DNA of 64,000 bases from Streptomyces europaeiscabiei (GTDB lineage: Bacteria; Actinomycetota; Actinomycetes; Streptomycetales; Streptomycetaceae). Where the stretch lies: NCBI RefSeq assembly GCF_036346855.1, contig NZ_CP107841.1, positions 10,172,001-10,236,000 on the forward strand. The letters are read 5' to 3'. The notes beneath the pieces are model-generated. The model worked only from the letters and a program-made list of their open reading frames with translations. It made no database searches and had not been told where the DNA came from. Shown in pieces: positions 33,286 to 41,475 of the stretch; position 1 is the stretch's first letter; each line of letters starts with the position of its first letter. Made by a program: the position numbers and the translations under genes.

Positions 33286-34389
33286 TCAGCGCTTCAGGCT
33301 GACGATCACCGAGGAGTCTCCAAGGGAGCCGACACCGAGGATCCTGTCGGTGCCAGGGACTGCCGTGATGGCGTTCAGCCGGAGTGGTCGGCCCGTGCTG
33401 GAGCTGATCCCGTCGGTGTTCGGTGGCTTCGTCCGTGCGATCCCCTCACAGCGCCCGTCCGCCGTGAGGTACCGGCCGGCGCTGAGGACCGCCCCGCGTT
33501 CACCGTCGTCGACCCAGGGGCCGCGGTCGCCGCATGCTCCCCCGGAGTTCGCCAGCTTGATCCAGGAGGTGCCGTTCCATCGCAGCCGGACACTCTCCGG
33601 AGCGGGGTCGGGCTCGTCGTCCTCGCTGATGGAGGTGTGCTCGCCGTAGGCGCGGACGTCGTCCCTCGCCAGCGCGGCGACCTCGGTGAAGTAGGCCAGT
33701 TCCTCGGGCGCCGGGTCCGTGTAGTGGTACTCCGGTGCCGGTACGCGCTTCCAGGCGCGGCCGTCCCAGTGCATGGTGGCGGGCTGGGCGCCAGGCAGTC
33801 CGAGGCTTTCGTCGGGACCGTGCGGGTAATGGTGGCCGACCGCCCACAGATCCCCGGGCGCGACGCCGTCGAGCGCCGTGACGGTGACGGGCAGGTCGAT
33901 CGCGGTCCAGCGGGTGCCGTCCCAGTGGGACGCCCCTGTCCTGCCGTCGAGGACCCATATGTCGTCTGCGGCGAAGGCCCGCACATCCACGGCACGGTTG
34001 CCCGGGGGCTTGGGCAGTGCCGTCCAGTGCGTGCCGTCCCAGCGGGCCATCCGTGGTGTGTGGCCGTCCTTCGCGCTCGCCGTCAGCAGGAAGCCGCCGG
34101 AGTCCACGGCGTCGAAGCGCGCCCGGTGGACGCTGTCGGCGAGTGACGTCGGCATGGGGCGGCGTCGCCAACCGGTCCCGTCGTCGTGCAGCAGGTAGCC
34201 GTCGCCTGCCACCCAGATGTCGTCGGCACCCGTCGCTGCCACGCCGGACAGTTCGCCGGCACCCGGGAAGACCTCGTCGTACTCCCAGGTCATACGGGGG
34301 CCGATCACGGCACGCAGGGCCACCACGGAGACGAACAGGAGGAGCATCGCGGCGAGGGCGACGTTGATCTTGACCATGCGCGTGTGCAC
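33286..34389 (-). CDS. Membrane-anchored beta-propeller-like protein
   Basis: 367 residues. One N-terminal hydrophobic helix (KINVALAAMLLLFVSVVALR) anchors or secretes it. The rest is built of ~45-residue repeats with the pattern DDIWVAG... HWDGTRWTAIDLP, characteristic of a beta-propeller outside the cell. The two genes at 45839-47998 encode proteins with the same repeat style. GTG 34389 is preferred because GGGGAAAAC lies in front of it; ATG 34377 is an alternative. Function unknown; binding or sensing at the cell surface is a guess. Confidence 0.72.
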   Translation of the reverse strand: MHTRMVKINVALAAMLLLFVSVVALRAVIGPRMTWEYDEVFPGAGELSGVAATGADDIWVAGDGYLLHDDGTGWRRRPMPTSLADSVHRARFDAVDSGGFLLTASAKDGHTPRMARWDGTHWTALPKPPGNRAVDVRAFAADDIWVLDGRTGASHWDGTRWTAIDLPVTVTALDGVAPGDLWAVGHHYPHGPDESLGLPGAQPATMHWDGRAWKRVPAPEYHYTDPAPEELAYFTEVAALARDDVRAYGEHTSISEDDEPDPAPESVRLRWNGTSWIKLANSGGACGDRGPWVDDGERGAVLSAGRYLTADGRCEGIARTKPPNTDGISSSTGRPLRLNAITAVPGTDRILGVGSLGDSSVIVSLKR

Positions 34390-34541
34390 TTACGTTTTCC
34401 CCGCCCCGTGCCTACTGCGAGCCTTCGGTTTGGTCGCAGACCATACCGTCCGGTCCAGGCAGGTCGGCCCGGTGGTCCGGCCGTGAAGGGCCGGGCCCGT
34501 GAGGCGGCCCGGCCGATGTCGGTCGCCGGACGAAGGAGCCG

Positions 34542-34835
34542 TCAGGTCACGGGGGCGAGGAAGGTCAGCACCGAGGCGTCCTCCTCGATCAGCGGGGTGA
34601 GGACGGTGTTGAACGGGCCGCCGTACGGCGCCTTGAGGTGGGCCTGGAAGGCGTCCTCGTCCCGGTACACCTCGAAGATCCAGAAGGCGCGGGGGTGGGA
34701 CGCCTTGGTGTAGACGTCGAAGGCGAGATTGCCGTCCTCCTCCCGCACCTTCTCGGCGTACTCCAGGATCAGGCGGGTGACCTCGTCCTCCGCTCCCTCG
34801 CGGGCGGTGAACTCGGCGAGCAGGGTCTTGTTCAC
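34542..34835 (-). CDS. Antibiotic biosynthesis monooxygenase (ABM/quinol monooxygenase-like)
   Basis: 97 residues forming one ABM dimeric alpha-beta barrel domain (LLAEFTAREGAEDEVTRLIL, then FDVYTKASHPRAFWIFEVYR and DEDAFQAHLKAPY). Members are cofactor-free monooxygenases acting on quinols or polyketides, or have no known activity. GTG 34835 follows GAAGGACACCCCACC. About 140 bases upstream lies a tandem operator nearly identical to the one in front of the sugar ABC operon, so this gene may be under the same LacI-type repressor. Confidence 0.82.
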   Translation of the reverse strand: MNKTLLAEFTAREGAEDEVTRLILEYAEKVREEDGNLAFDVYTKASHPRAFWIFEVYRDEDAFQAHLKAPYGGPFNTVLTPLIEEDASVLTFLAPVT

Positions 34836-34973
34836 GGTGGGGTGTCCTTCACGGTCGGGGCGGGGATCAGTCGTGGGCGGAGTCGAGATGCCGGACGACG
34901 GCCTTGGTGCCCGGCGCGGACCAGCCGAAAGTGACGTCTTGTCGGCGCTGTCGTCCACGGCGCCCGACCGAAA

Positions 34974-35006
34974 GTGTCATCGTCGACTTATGTCATCGAT
35001 GACATC
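34974..35006 (-). promoter_or_regulatory. Tandem LacI-type operator, left copy
   Basis: Two half-overlapping sites 16 bp apart: TGTCATCGTCGAC (34975-34987) and the perfect palindrome ATGTCATCGATGACAT (34990-35005). The architecture and sequence match the site at 36206-36240. It lies between the PfkB gene's stop and the ABM gene's start and could repress the ABM gene. Confidence 0.72.
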
Positions 35007-35086
35007 GACTGCCCGATGATGGAGGGAATCCGGCCGACGCGTCAACGGTTCGGCCGTAACGCCCACACAGGCGGCTCGCATGCCCG

Positions 35087-36049
35087 TCACGCGTGGTCCG
35101 CGGTGGCCAGCTGCGTCAGCTGGCTCTCCCACGGGGGATTGGGGCCGGCGACCGAGCAGGTCAGGGCCGCTACCCGGACGGCGAACCGGCATGCTTCCGC
35201 GACGTCGCCGAGGCCGAGTTCCGTCAACCGGCCGCCCAGCAGGCCGCGGCTGCCGAGGTGGTGCAACAGCCCGGCGGTGAAGGAGTCCCCGGCCCCGACC
35301 GTGTCGGCGACGGTCGTCGCCACGGCGGGCACCTGAATCCGTTCGCCGTCGAGCGAGGCCAGCACACCGTCGGCACCCCGCGTGATCACGACGAGCCGCG
35401 CCCCCAGCGCATGCCAGACGTCGCACGCCTGCTCGGGCGGGGTGCCCGGCAGCAGCAGTTCCAGGTCGTCCTCGCTCAGCCGGAGCACATCGGCGAGGGC
35501 GCACCAGTGCGCCAGCCGGGCGCGGTATACATCGGGGTGCACCAGCAGCGGCCGGACATTGGGGTCGATGCTGATGGTCGCGCCGGGGGCGGCCGCCGCC
35601 AGGAAGTCCTCCACCGCCGCCGCGCCGGGTTCCCGGACCAGGGCCAGCGACCCGGTGTGCACGCAGACGGTGTCGGACAGGTCCACCTGTGCCAGTTCCC
35701 CGGCCGTCCACTGCCAGTCGGCCGTGTTCTGCGCGTGGAAGGAGAACGCGGCCTGCCCCTGGGAGTCCAGTTCCGCCACGGCCAGGGTGCTGGGCTCGGC
35801 GGCCTGTACGGCACTCGACAGGTCGACCCCGGACGCCTCCAGGTGGGCGCGGAAGAGGCGGCCGAACACGTCGCCGGACAGGCGTGCGAGGAAGCGGGCC
35901 GGGGTGCCGAGCCGGGCCAGGGCCACTGCCGTATTCGCAGGTCCGCCGCCCGGCAGTACACGCAGGGCGAGTTCGTTCGAGGTGTTTGAGGGTTCGGCGA
36001 AGGCGTCCGCGACGCACTCTCCCAGGACGGTGATCTGACGCGGGCTCAT
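35087..36049 (-). CDS. PfkB-family carbohydrate kinase (fructokinase-like)
   Basis: 320 residues of ribokinase fold. The sugar-binding GGGPANTAVALARLG and the ATP/anion-hole signature DTVGAGDSFTAGLL, with the catalytic aspartate, are intact. It would phosphorylate a sugar, most likely fructose given the overall resemblance to fructokinases, after uptake by the divergent ABC transporter. The ATG at 36049 faces the ABC operon across ~250 bases that contain the tandem operator, so both directions are probably controlled by the LacI-type regulator encoded at 39398. Confidence 0.9.
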   Translation of the reverse strand: MSPRQITVLGECVADAFAEPSNTSNELALRVLPGGGPANTAVALARLGTPARFLARLSGDVFGRLFRAHLEASGVDLSSAVQAAEPSTLAVAELDSQGQAAFSFHAQNTADWQWTAGELAQVDLSDTVCVHTGSLALVREPGAAAVEDFLAAAAPGATISIDPNVRPLLVHPDVYRARLAHWCALADVLRLSEDDLELLLPGTPPEQACDVWHALGARLVVITRGADGVLASLDGERIQVPAVATTVADTVGAGDSFTAGLLHHLGSRGLLGGRLTELGLGDVAEACRFAVRVAALTCSVAGPNPPWESQLTQLATADHA

Positions 36050-36205
36050 GGGCTGCTCTTCTCTGACGAACGAACGGGCAGACCGGACGTGTCGTGGCGC
36101 GGCTGCCGGCGGGCGACGGCCGCGGGCGTTGCGGGCGTTGCCGATTTGTGACGGTCGCAGGGCATTGACGTTTCCGGGAGACGGAGTCCATCATCCTCGC
36201 CAGGC

Positions 36206-36240
36206 AGTGTCAACGATGACATAAGTCAACGATGACACTC
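36206..36240 (+). promoter_or_regulatory. Tandem LacI-type operator, right copy (divergent promoter of PfkB and ABC genes)
   Basis: GTCAACGATGACA occurs at 36209-36221 and again at 36225-36237, 16 bp apart; each is an imperfect palindrome TGTCA/TGACA around a central ACGA. The reverse complement is almost the same as the site at 34974-35006. The central CG and even symmetry fit LacI/GalR operators. Confidence 0.78.
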
Positions 36241-36298
36241 CCGGACGGCATGCTCAGTATCCGGCCCCGTGCCGCCCGCTATCCCACAGGAGTCGATC

Positions 36299-37321
36299 AT
36301 GTCTCGCACCACTCGCCTGTCCTCCTCCCTCATCAGAACCGCCGCTGTCGCGGGTGTCGCGGCGCTCACCCTGACGGCCTGCGGATCCGGCTCCGGATCG
36401 ACGTCCACCGGCTCAGGCTCCGATTCGGGCGAGGTCAAGGTCGGTCTGATCACCAAGACCGACACCAACCCGTTCTTCGTGAAGATGAAGGAGGGCGCCG
36501 AGAAGGCCGCGGAGGCCGAGGGCGTCAAGCTGATGACGGCGGCCGGCAAGTTCGACGGCGACAACGCCGGTCAGGTCACGGCCATCGAGAACATGGTCGC
36601 CGCCGGGGTGAAGGGCATCCTGATCACCCCGAGCGACTCCAAGGCCATCGTGCCCGCGATCGAGAAGGCCAAGGCCAAGGGCGTCCTGGTCATCGCCCTG
36701 GACACCCCGACCGAACCGGAGAGCGCGGTCGACGCCCTCTTCGCCACGGACAACCTCAAGGCGGGCGAGCTGATCGGCGAGTACGCCAAGGCCGCCATGA
36801 AGGGCAAGACCGCGAAGATAGCCGCCCTCGACCTCGCACCGGGTGTCTCCGTCGGCGTCCAGCGGCACAACGGCTTCCTCAAGGGCTTCGGCGCCACCGA
36901 CAAGGACGTCGCCTGCGCCCAGGACACCGGCGGCGACCAGGCCAAGGGCCAGACGGCGATGGAGAACTGTCTCCAGAAGGAGCCGGACATCAACGTCGTC
37001 TACACGATCAACGAGCCCGCCGCGCTGGGCGCCTACACCGCGCTCAAGGCCAAGGGCCGGGAGAAGGACGTCCTGATCGTCTCCGTCGACGGCGGCTGCA
37101 CCGGGACCCAGGCGGTCAAGGACGGAAAGATCGCCGCCACCTCGCAGCAGTACCCGCTGAAGATGGCCTCCGAGGGCGTCAAGGCCGTGGTGACGTACGC
37201 CAAGGACGGCAAGAAGGCGTCCGGTTACACCGACACGGGCGTCACCCTGATCACCGACAAGGCACAGGACGGGGTCGCCTCCAAGGACACCGGATACGGC
37301 CTGGAGAACTGCTGGGGCTGA
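36299..37321 (+). CDS. Sugar ABC transporter substrate-binding lipoprotein (RbsB/FrcB-like)
   Basis: 340 residues. A lipoprotein signal ends at LTAC (residues ~26-29), followed by a Ser/Gly linker and a periplasmic-binding-protein type 1 fold starting KVGLITKTDTNPFFVKMKEG, with DGDNAGQVTAIENMVAAGVK and ITPSDSKAIVPAIEKAKAKG. It captures a monosaccharide outside the membrane for the permease and ATPase encoded next. ATG 36299 follows ACAGGAG with good spacing. A strong stem-loop after the gene probably lowers transcription of the distal genes, the usual way to make more binding protein than membrane parts. Confidence 0.94.
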   Translation: MSRTTRLSSSLIRTAAVAGVAALTLTACGSGSGSTSTGSGSDSGEVKVGLITKTDTNPFFVKMKEGAEKAAEAEGVKLMTAAGKFDGDNAGQVTAIENMVAAGVKGILITPSDSKAIVPAIEKAKAKGVLVIALDTPTEPESAVDALFATDNLKAGELIGEYAKAAMKGKTAKIAALDLAPGVSVGVQRHNGFLKGFGATDKDVACAQDTGGDQAKGQTAMENCLQKEPDINVVYTINEPAALGAYTALKAKGREKDVLIVSVDGGCTGTQAVKDGKIAATSQQYPLKMASEGVKAVVTYAKDGKKASGYTDTGVTLITDKAQDGVASKDTGYGLENCWG

Positions 37322-37364
37322 GCCGCCCCCTGAGGCCCGCACGACTCCGCCTCTCCCCTCAGCG

Positions 37365-37405
37365 GGGCGGCCGTCCCTTCCTCCCTGACCGGGGGACGGC
37401 CGCCC
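37365..37405 (+). terminator. Intra-operon stem-loop after the binding-protein gene
   Basis: A perfect 13-bp inverted repeat, GGGCGGCCGTCCC (37365-37377) and GGGACGGCCGCCC (37393-37405), 43 bases after the stop and about 60 before the permease start. Probably a partial terminator or 3' stabiliser. Confidence 0.78.
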
Positions 37406-37468
37406 GCTTGTCCTCGTGCCCTCCGACCAGGGCGGGCAACGACTTCTGTCTTCCGACAAGGACTTCGC

Positions 37469-38482
37469 ATGACAGCCACGACCACACCCCCGGGCACGTC
37501 CTCGCCGTACGCCGAGCTCAAAGCACCGACCACGGCCCGCCGACTGCTCACGGCACCGACCACCGGCCCCCTGGTCGCCCTCCTGTTGGCCTGCGCCTTC
37601 TTCTCCCTCTCGACCGACCAGTTCCTCACCGGCGGCAACTTCTCGCTGATCGTGCAGCAGGTCATGGTCGTCGGCACCCTCGCCATCGGACAGACCCTGA
37701 TCATCCTCACGGCGGGCATCGACCTGTCGTGCGGAGCCGTGATGGCGTTCGGCAGCATCATGATCGCCAAGATGGCCGCCGAGGGCTCCCTGCCCCCGCT
37801 CGCGGCCATCGCCCTGGGCCTGGTCGTCTGCGGCGGCTTCGGGTTGCTCAACGGGCTGTTGGTGCAGAAGATCCCGCTGCCGCCCTTCATCGTCACCCTC
37901 GGCATGCTCAACGTGGCCTTCGCGCTGACCCACATCTACTCCGAGGAACAGACGGTCACCAACCTGCCCGGCCCCCTCACCGCCCTCGGGCAGACCTTCC
38001 CTCTCGGCAACACCGACATCACCTACGGCTCCCTGGTCACCATCGCCCTGTTCCTCCTCCTCGCCTACGCGTTGAGCAGCACCGGCTGGGGCCGGCACGT
38101 CTACGCCCTGGGCAACAGCCCGGAAGCGGCGCGCCTGAACGGCATCCGCACCTCCCGCCTGACCATCGGTGTCTACACCGTGGCCGGCCTCCTCTACGGC
38201 ATCGCCGCCGTGCTGCTCATCTCCCGCACCGGAGTCGGTGACCCGCAGGCCGGGCAGACCGACAACCTCGACAGCATCACCGCCGTGGTCCTCGGCGGCA
38301 CCAGCCTCTTCGGCGGCCGCGGATCGGTCCTGGGCACCTTCATCGGCGTCCTCATCGTCGGTGTCTTCCGCAACGGCCTGCAGCTGATGGGCGTCGCCTC
38401 CATCTACCAGACCCTGATCACCGGTGTCCTGGTGATCCTCGCGGTGACCGTCGACCAGCTCTCCCGGAAGAAGGCCCGATGA
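37469..38482 (+). CDS. Sugar ABC transporter permease (RbsC/FrcC-like)
   Basis: 337 residues with about nine or ten membrane helices and the family block LIILTAGIDLSCGAVMAFGS near residue 90. The typical NSPEAARLNGI cytoplasmic loop and the C-terminal block VLGGTSLFGGRGSVLGTFIG follow. It forms the membrane channel, probably as a homodimer, for the sugar delivered by the upstream binding protein. The start codon of the ATPase overlaps its stop (ATGA), so the two are translationally coupled. Confidence 0.94.
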   Translation: MTATTTPPGTSSPYAELKAPTTARRLLTAPTTGPLVALLLACAFFSLSTDQFLTGGNFSLIVQQVMVVGTLAIGQTLIILTAGIDLSCGAVMAFGSIMIAKMAAEGSLPPLAAIALGLVVCGGFGLLNGLLVQKIPLPPFIVTLGMLNVAFALTHIYSEEQTVTNLPGPLTALGQTFPLGNTDITYGSLVTIALFLLLAYALSSTGWGRHVYALGNSPEAARLNGIRTSRLTIGVYTVAGLLYGIAAVLLISRTGVGDPQAGQTDNLDSITAVVLGGTSLFGGRGSVLGTFIGVLIVGVFRNGLQLMGVASIYQTLITGVLVILAVTVDQLSRKKAR

Positions 38483-39315
38483 CCGCCACCTCCTCTCCCA
38501 CGCCCGTGCTGCAGGCCCGCGGCCTGGTCAAGCGCTACGGCCAGGTCACCGCCATCGACGGCGCCGACTTCGACCTGCTGCCCGGCGAGGTCCTCGCCGT
38601 CATCGGCGACAACGGAGCCGGCAAGACCAGCCTGATCAAGGCCCTCACCGGCGCGGTGACCCCGGACGAGGGCGAGATACGCCTCAACGGCGAACCCATC
38701 ACCTTCTCCGGACCGCAGAGCGCACGCGCCCATGGCATCGAGACGGTCTATCAGGACCTTGCAGTGGCCGCCTCCATGGACATCGCCTCCAACATGTTCC
38801 TCGGACGCGAACTGCGCCGCTCCGGCGTCCTCGGCAGTGTCTTCCGCATGCTCGACAAGAAGCGCATGCGCGAGGAGGCCGCCGAGCACATGGCCGACCT
38901 GAAGATCGGCCTGCGCTCGTTGACCCAGTCGGTCGAGACCCTCTCCGGCGGACAGCGGCAGGCCGTCGCCGTCGCCCGTTCCGTCGCCTGGGCCCGCAGC
39001 GTCGTCGTCATGGACGAACCCACCGCCGCCCTCGGCGTCAAGGAATCCGGTCAGGTCCTCGACCTCATCCGCCGCGTCCGGGACAAGGGCATGCCGGTCG
39101 TCCTGATCAGCCACAACATGCCGCACGTCTTCGAGATCGCCGACCGGATCCACGTCCACCGCCTCGGCAGGCGCGCCGCCGTGATCAAGCCCTCCGACTA
39201 CTCCATGGCGGAGGTCGTCGCCATCATGACCGGCGCGCTCACGGTCGACGCGGCCGGAGATACTGTCGTGGCGGATTCCGCGGCGGCCAAGGCCGCAGGA
39301 GTCCGGGCCAACTGA
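38479..39315 (+). CDS. Sugar ABC transporter ATP-binding protein (FrcA-like, single domain)
   Basis: 278 residues with one nucleotide-binding domain: Walker A GDNGAGKTS, signature LSGGQRQ, Walker B VVVMDEPTAA and the switch histidine in LISHNM. Ribose-type systems usually have two fused domains; the single-domain form is typical of the fructose FrcBCA type, which fits the fructokinase-like gene divergent to the operon. It starts at ATG 38479, overlapping the permease stop by four bases. Confidence 0.94.
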   Translation: MTATSSPTPVLQARGLVKRYGQVTAIDGADFDLLPGEVLAVIGDNGAGKTSLIKALTGAVTPDEGEIRLNGEPITFSGPQSARAHGIETVYQDLAVAASMDIASNMFLGRELRRSGVLGSVFRMLDKKRMREEAAEHMADLKIGLRSLTQSVETLSGGQRQAVAVARSVAWARSVVVMDEPTAALGVKESGQVLDLIRRVRDKGMPVVLISHNMPHVFEIADRIHVHRLGRRAAVIKPSDYSMAEVVAIMTGALTVDAAGDTVVADSAAAKAAGVRAN

Positions 39316-39330
39316 CGTACGACTGAAGCA

Positions 39331-39370
39331 CTCACAGGTTCCGGCCCAGGCCGTGTCCGGAACCTGTGAG
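39331..39370 (+). terminator. Terminator between the ABC operon and the LacI gene
   Basis: A perfect 14-bp inverted repeat, CTCACAGGTTCCGG (39331-39344) and its complement (39357-39370), with a 12-base loop. Confidence 0.85.
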
Positions 39371-39397
39371 TGACGAGCACAGGAGACCGTTTCCTCC

Positions 39398-40429
39398 ATG
39401 GCAGCCAACCGCCGCCCCACCCTGGCCGACGTCGCCCGAGAAGTGGGCGTCAGCGCCAAAACCGTCTCCCGCGTCCTCAACGAGGACGGACCCGCCTCGG
39501 CCCAGACCCGGGAGCAGGTCCTGGCCGCCGTGGCCAAGCTCGGCTTCCAGCCGAACCTCATGGCCCGCAACATCCGCGTCGGCGGACCCGACACCACCGT
39601 CGGTCTGGTCATTCCCGACCTCGGCAACCCCTTCTTCGGAGCCGTGGCCAGCAGCATCGAGGACACCGTCCGCGACCGCGGCCTGACGCTTCTCATGGGC
39701 TCCTCCGCGGACGACCCCGACCGCGAACGCGCGCTGACGGACAAGTTCCTCGCGCGCCGCATCAGCATCCTGATGGTCGTGCCGTCCGTCGGCGCCGAAC
39801 ACTCCCACCTCAAGTCCCACCGCGCCGCCGGCCTGCCCGTCGTCTTCCTCGACCGCCCGGGGGCGGGCCTGGCCACGGACAGTGTGGTCAGCACCAACCG
39901 CACGGGCGCCCACGACGGCGTCGCGCACCTGGTCGCCCACGGGCACCGGCGCATCGGCTTCATCGGTGACCTGCCCACCAAGCTCTACACCCGCCGCGAA
40001 CGTCTGGCGGGCTACCGCTCGGCGCTGCAGGAGAGCGAGATCCCCTACGATCGCGCCCTGGTCACCAACGCCCACGACCAGCACGGTGCCTCCGCCGCCA
40101 CGTCCCAACTCCTGGGCCTGGCCGACCCTCCCACCGCCCTGTTCGCAGGCAACAACATCGTCGCGCTGGGGATAGTGACCGAACTGGCCCGCACCGGCCG
40201 TAAGGACGTCGCCGTCGTCGCCTTCGACGACGTGGCCCTCGCCGAGGCACTCGAACCCGCCTTGAGCGTCGTCGCCCAGGACCCCGAGGAGATCGGCAGG
40301 ACCGCCGCCATCACCGCTCTGGCCCGCCTGGACGGGGACCGCTCGCGCGCCCGCACCGTCACGGTTCCCACCCGCCTCATCATCCGGGGGTCGGGGGAGC
40401 GGCCTGCTCCGGTTCTGCAGCAGGCGTGA
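39398..40429 (+). CDS. LacI-family transcriptional regulator
   Basis: 343 residues. The N-terminal LacI helix-turn-helix (TLADVAREVGVSAKTVSRVL with hinge AVAKLGFQPNLMARNI) is followed by a sugar-binding core (VGLVIPDLGNPFFGAVASSI onwards). It is the likely repressor of the adjacent ABC operon and PfkB gene through the TGTCAACGATGACA-type tandem operators at 36206-36240, and possibly of the ABM gene through the site at 34974-35006. The inducer is presumably the transported sugar or its phosphate (inference). ATG 39398 is the only sensible start. Confidence 0.93.
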   Translation: MAANRRPTLADVAREVGVSAKTVSRVLNEDGPASAQTREQVLAAVAKLGFQPNLMARNIRVGGPDTTVGLVIPDLGNPFFGAVASSIEDTVRDRGLTLLMGSSADDPDRERALTDKFLARRISILMVVPSVGAEHSHLKSHRAAGLPVVFLDRPGAGLATDSVVSTNRTGAHDGVAHLVAHGHRRIGFIGDLPTKLYTRRERLAGYRSALQESEIPYDRALVTNAHDQHGASAATSQLLGLADPPTALFAGNNIVALGIVTELARTGRKDVAVVAFDDVALAEALEPALSVVAQDPEEIGRTAAITALARLDGDRSRARTVTVPTRLIIRGSGERPAPVLQQA

Positions 40430-40500
40430 CCCAGGAGGCGTGTCGGGCACGGCCCAGGTGACCGCCAGGAGCCCGGATCGGTCGTGGGTGGAGCCGCCCT

Positions 40501-40528
40501 GGCCGGGACCCTCCACCGGGTCCCGGTC
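40501..40528. terminator. Bidirectional terminator between the LacI and RTX genes
   Basis: GGCCGGGACCC (40501-40511) pairs with GGGTCCCGGTC (40518-40528), with one G-T pair and a 6-base loop, between two convergent genes. Confidence 0.75.
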
Positions 40529-40550
40529 AGGGCCTGGCCGGGGGTGAGGG

Positions 40551-41171
40551 TCAGCGTTCGCAGCTGTCCTCGAGGTCGTTGGCGTCCCCGGTGCAGGTGT
40601 CGGTGCCGGCATCTCCGTACGAGCGGTCGTTGCCGGGCGTGGAGTCACCGGCGGTGAGGCGGTCGTCGCCGTTTCTGCCGAACATGGTGTCGTCTCCGGC
40701 CCCACCGGTGATGTTGTCGGCCCCGGCGCCGCCGAAGATGGTGTCGTGCCCGCCCTGACCGTCCAGGAAGGTCTGCGCGGTGGCGGTGTAGTCGATCGTG
40801 ATGATGTCGTCGCCCGTGCCGCCGTTGATGTTGGCGGGCAGGCTGCCCGTCACGAGGACCATGTCACCGAGGTCTCCCATGCCGAGAGTGAGGGTGCGGC
40901 CGTCGTACGGACAGGTGACGGTGTCACCGTCGACCTGGGTGCACCCGGATCCCGCGGTGACGGCGTCGCCGCCGTCGCTGATGGTGACAGTGTTGCCGGA
41001 CCGGGTGACGGAAAGACTGTTCGCCTTCCCTGCCACGGCGTTGACGTGGATGCGAACCGAGTCCACCCGCACGCCGGTCGCGGCGTGGGCCTGGCCGGCC
41101 GACAGTACGGTCGCCGCGCCCAGTACCGCGGTCGTCACGCCGGCCTGTACCGCTCTGCGCATTGAGGTTTT
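40551..41171 (-). CDS. Secreted RTX-type calcium-binding repeat protein
   Basis: 206 residues. A signal peptide (MRRAVQAGVTTAVLGAATVL ... AGQAHA) precedes a ~90-residue domain with DGGDAVTAGSGC and PYDGRTLTL, then a run of GGxGxDxx nonapeptides (GGTGDDIIT, GQGGHDTIF, GGAGADNIT, GGAGDDTMF, GRNGDDRLT) that form a calcium-binding beta-roll. The start is taken as TTG 41171 because AGGAGGAGCA lies right in front; ATG 41162 has the same sequence too far away (about 15 bases). Short secreted RTX proteins without an enzyme domain are common in Streptomyces and their role is unknown. Confidence 0.8.
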   Translation of the reverse strand, partial: KTSMRRAVQAGVTTAVLGAATVLSAGQAHAATGVRVDSVRIHVNAVAGKANSLSVTRSGNTVTISDGGDAVTAGSGCTQVDGDTVTCPYDGRTLTLGMGDLGDMVLVTGSLPANINGGTGDDIITIDYTATAQTFLDGQGGHDTIFGGAGADNITGGAGDDTMFGRNGDDRLTAGDSTPGNDRSYGDAGTDTCTGDANDLEDSCER

Positions 41172-41475
41172 CAATGCTCCTCCTGTTCCCCCTGATGAAC
41201 ACGGGCTGGTCTTGCCGTGATCCATCCTGGGCGCGGAGCGGTGGGGGCACATGGGGGGAGCACCCCCAATTACCGTCGGTGATCCGGGTGTCCGCAGTGC
41301 GATGTCGCGCTGCGACGTCGCCCCGACTCGCACCTGGAGGACCCATGTCCCCCACTGGTCACAGGACGCCACCCGGAGGCGGTTCGACTGCCGGTCGGCC
41401 TGGTGATGTCAGCACCGATGATGAGCCCACCGCGATGCCGACCACCGTGCCGAGGCCACCGCCACCCTCGCCCGC

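Noticed and set aside
36413..38098. Minus-strand frame of 561 codons across the sugar ABC genes
   Set aside because: It spans two clear ABC transporter genes and the hairpin between them; composition is typical of antisense shadow.
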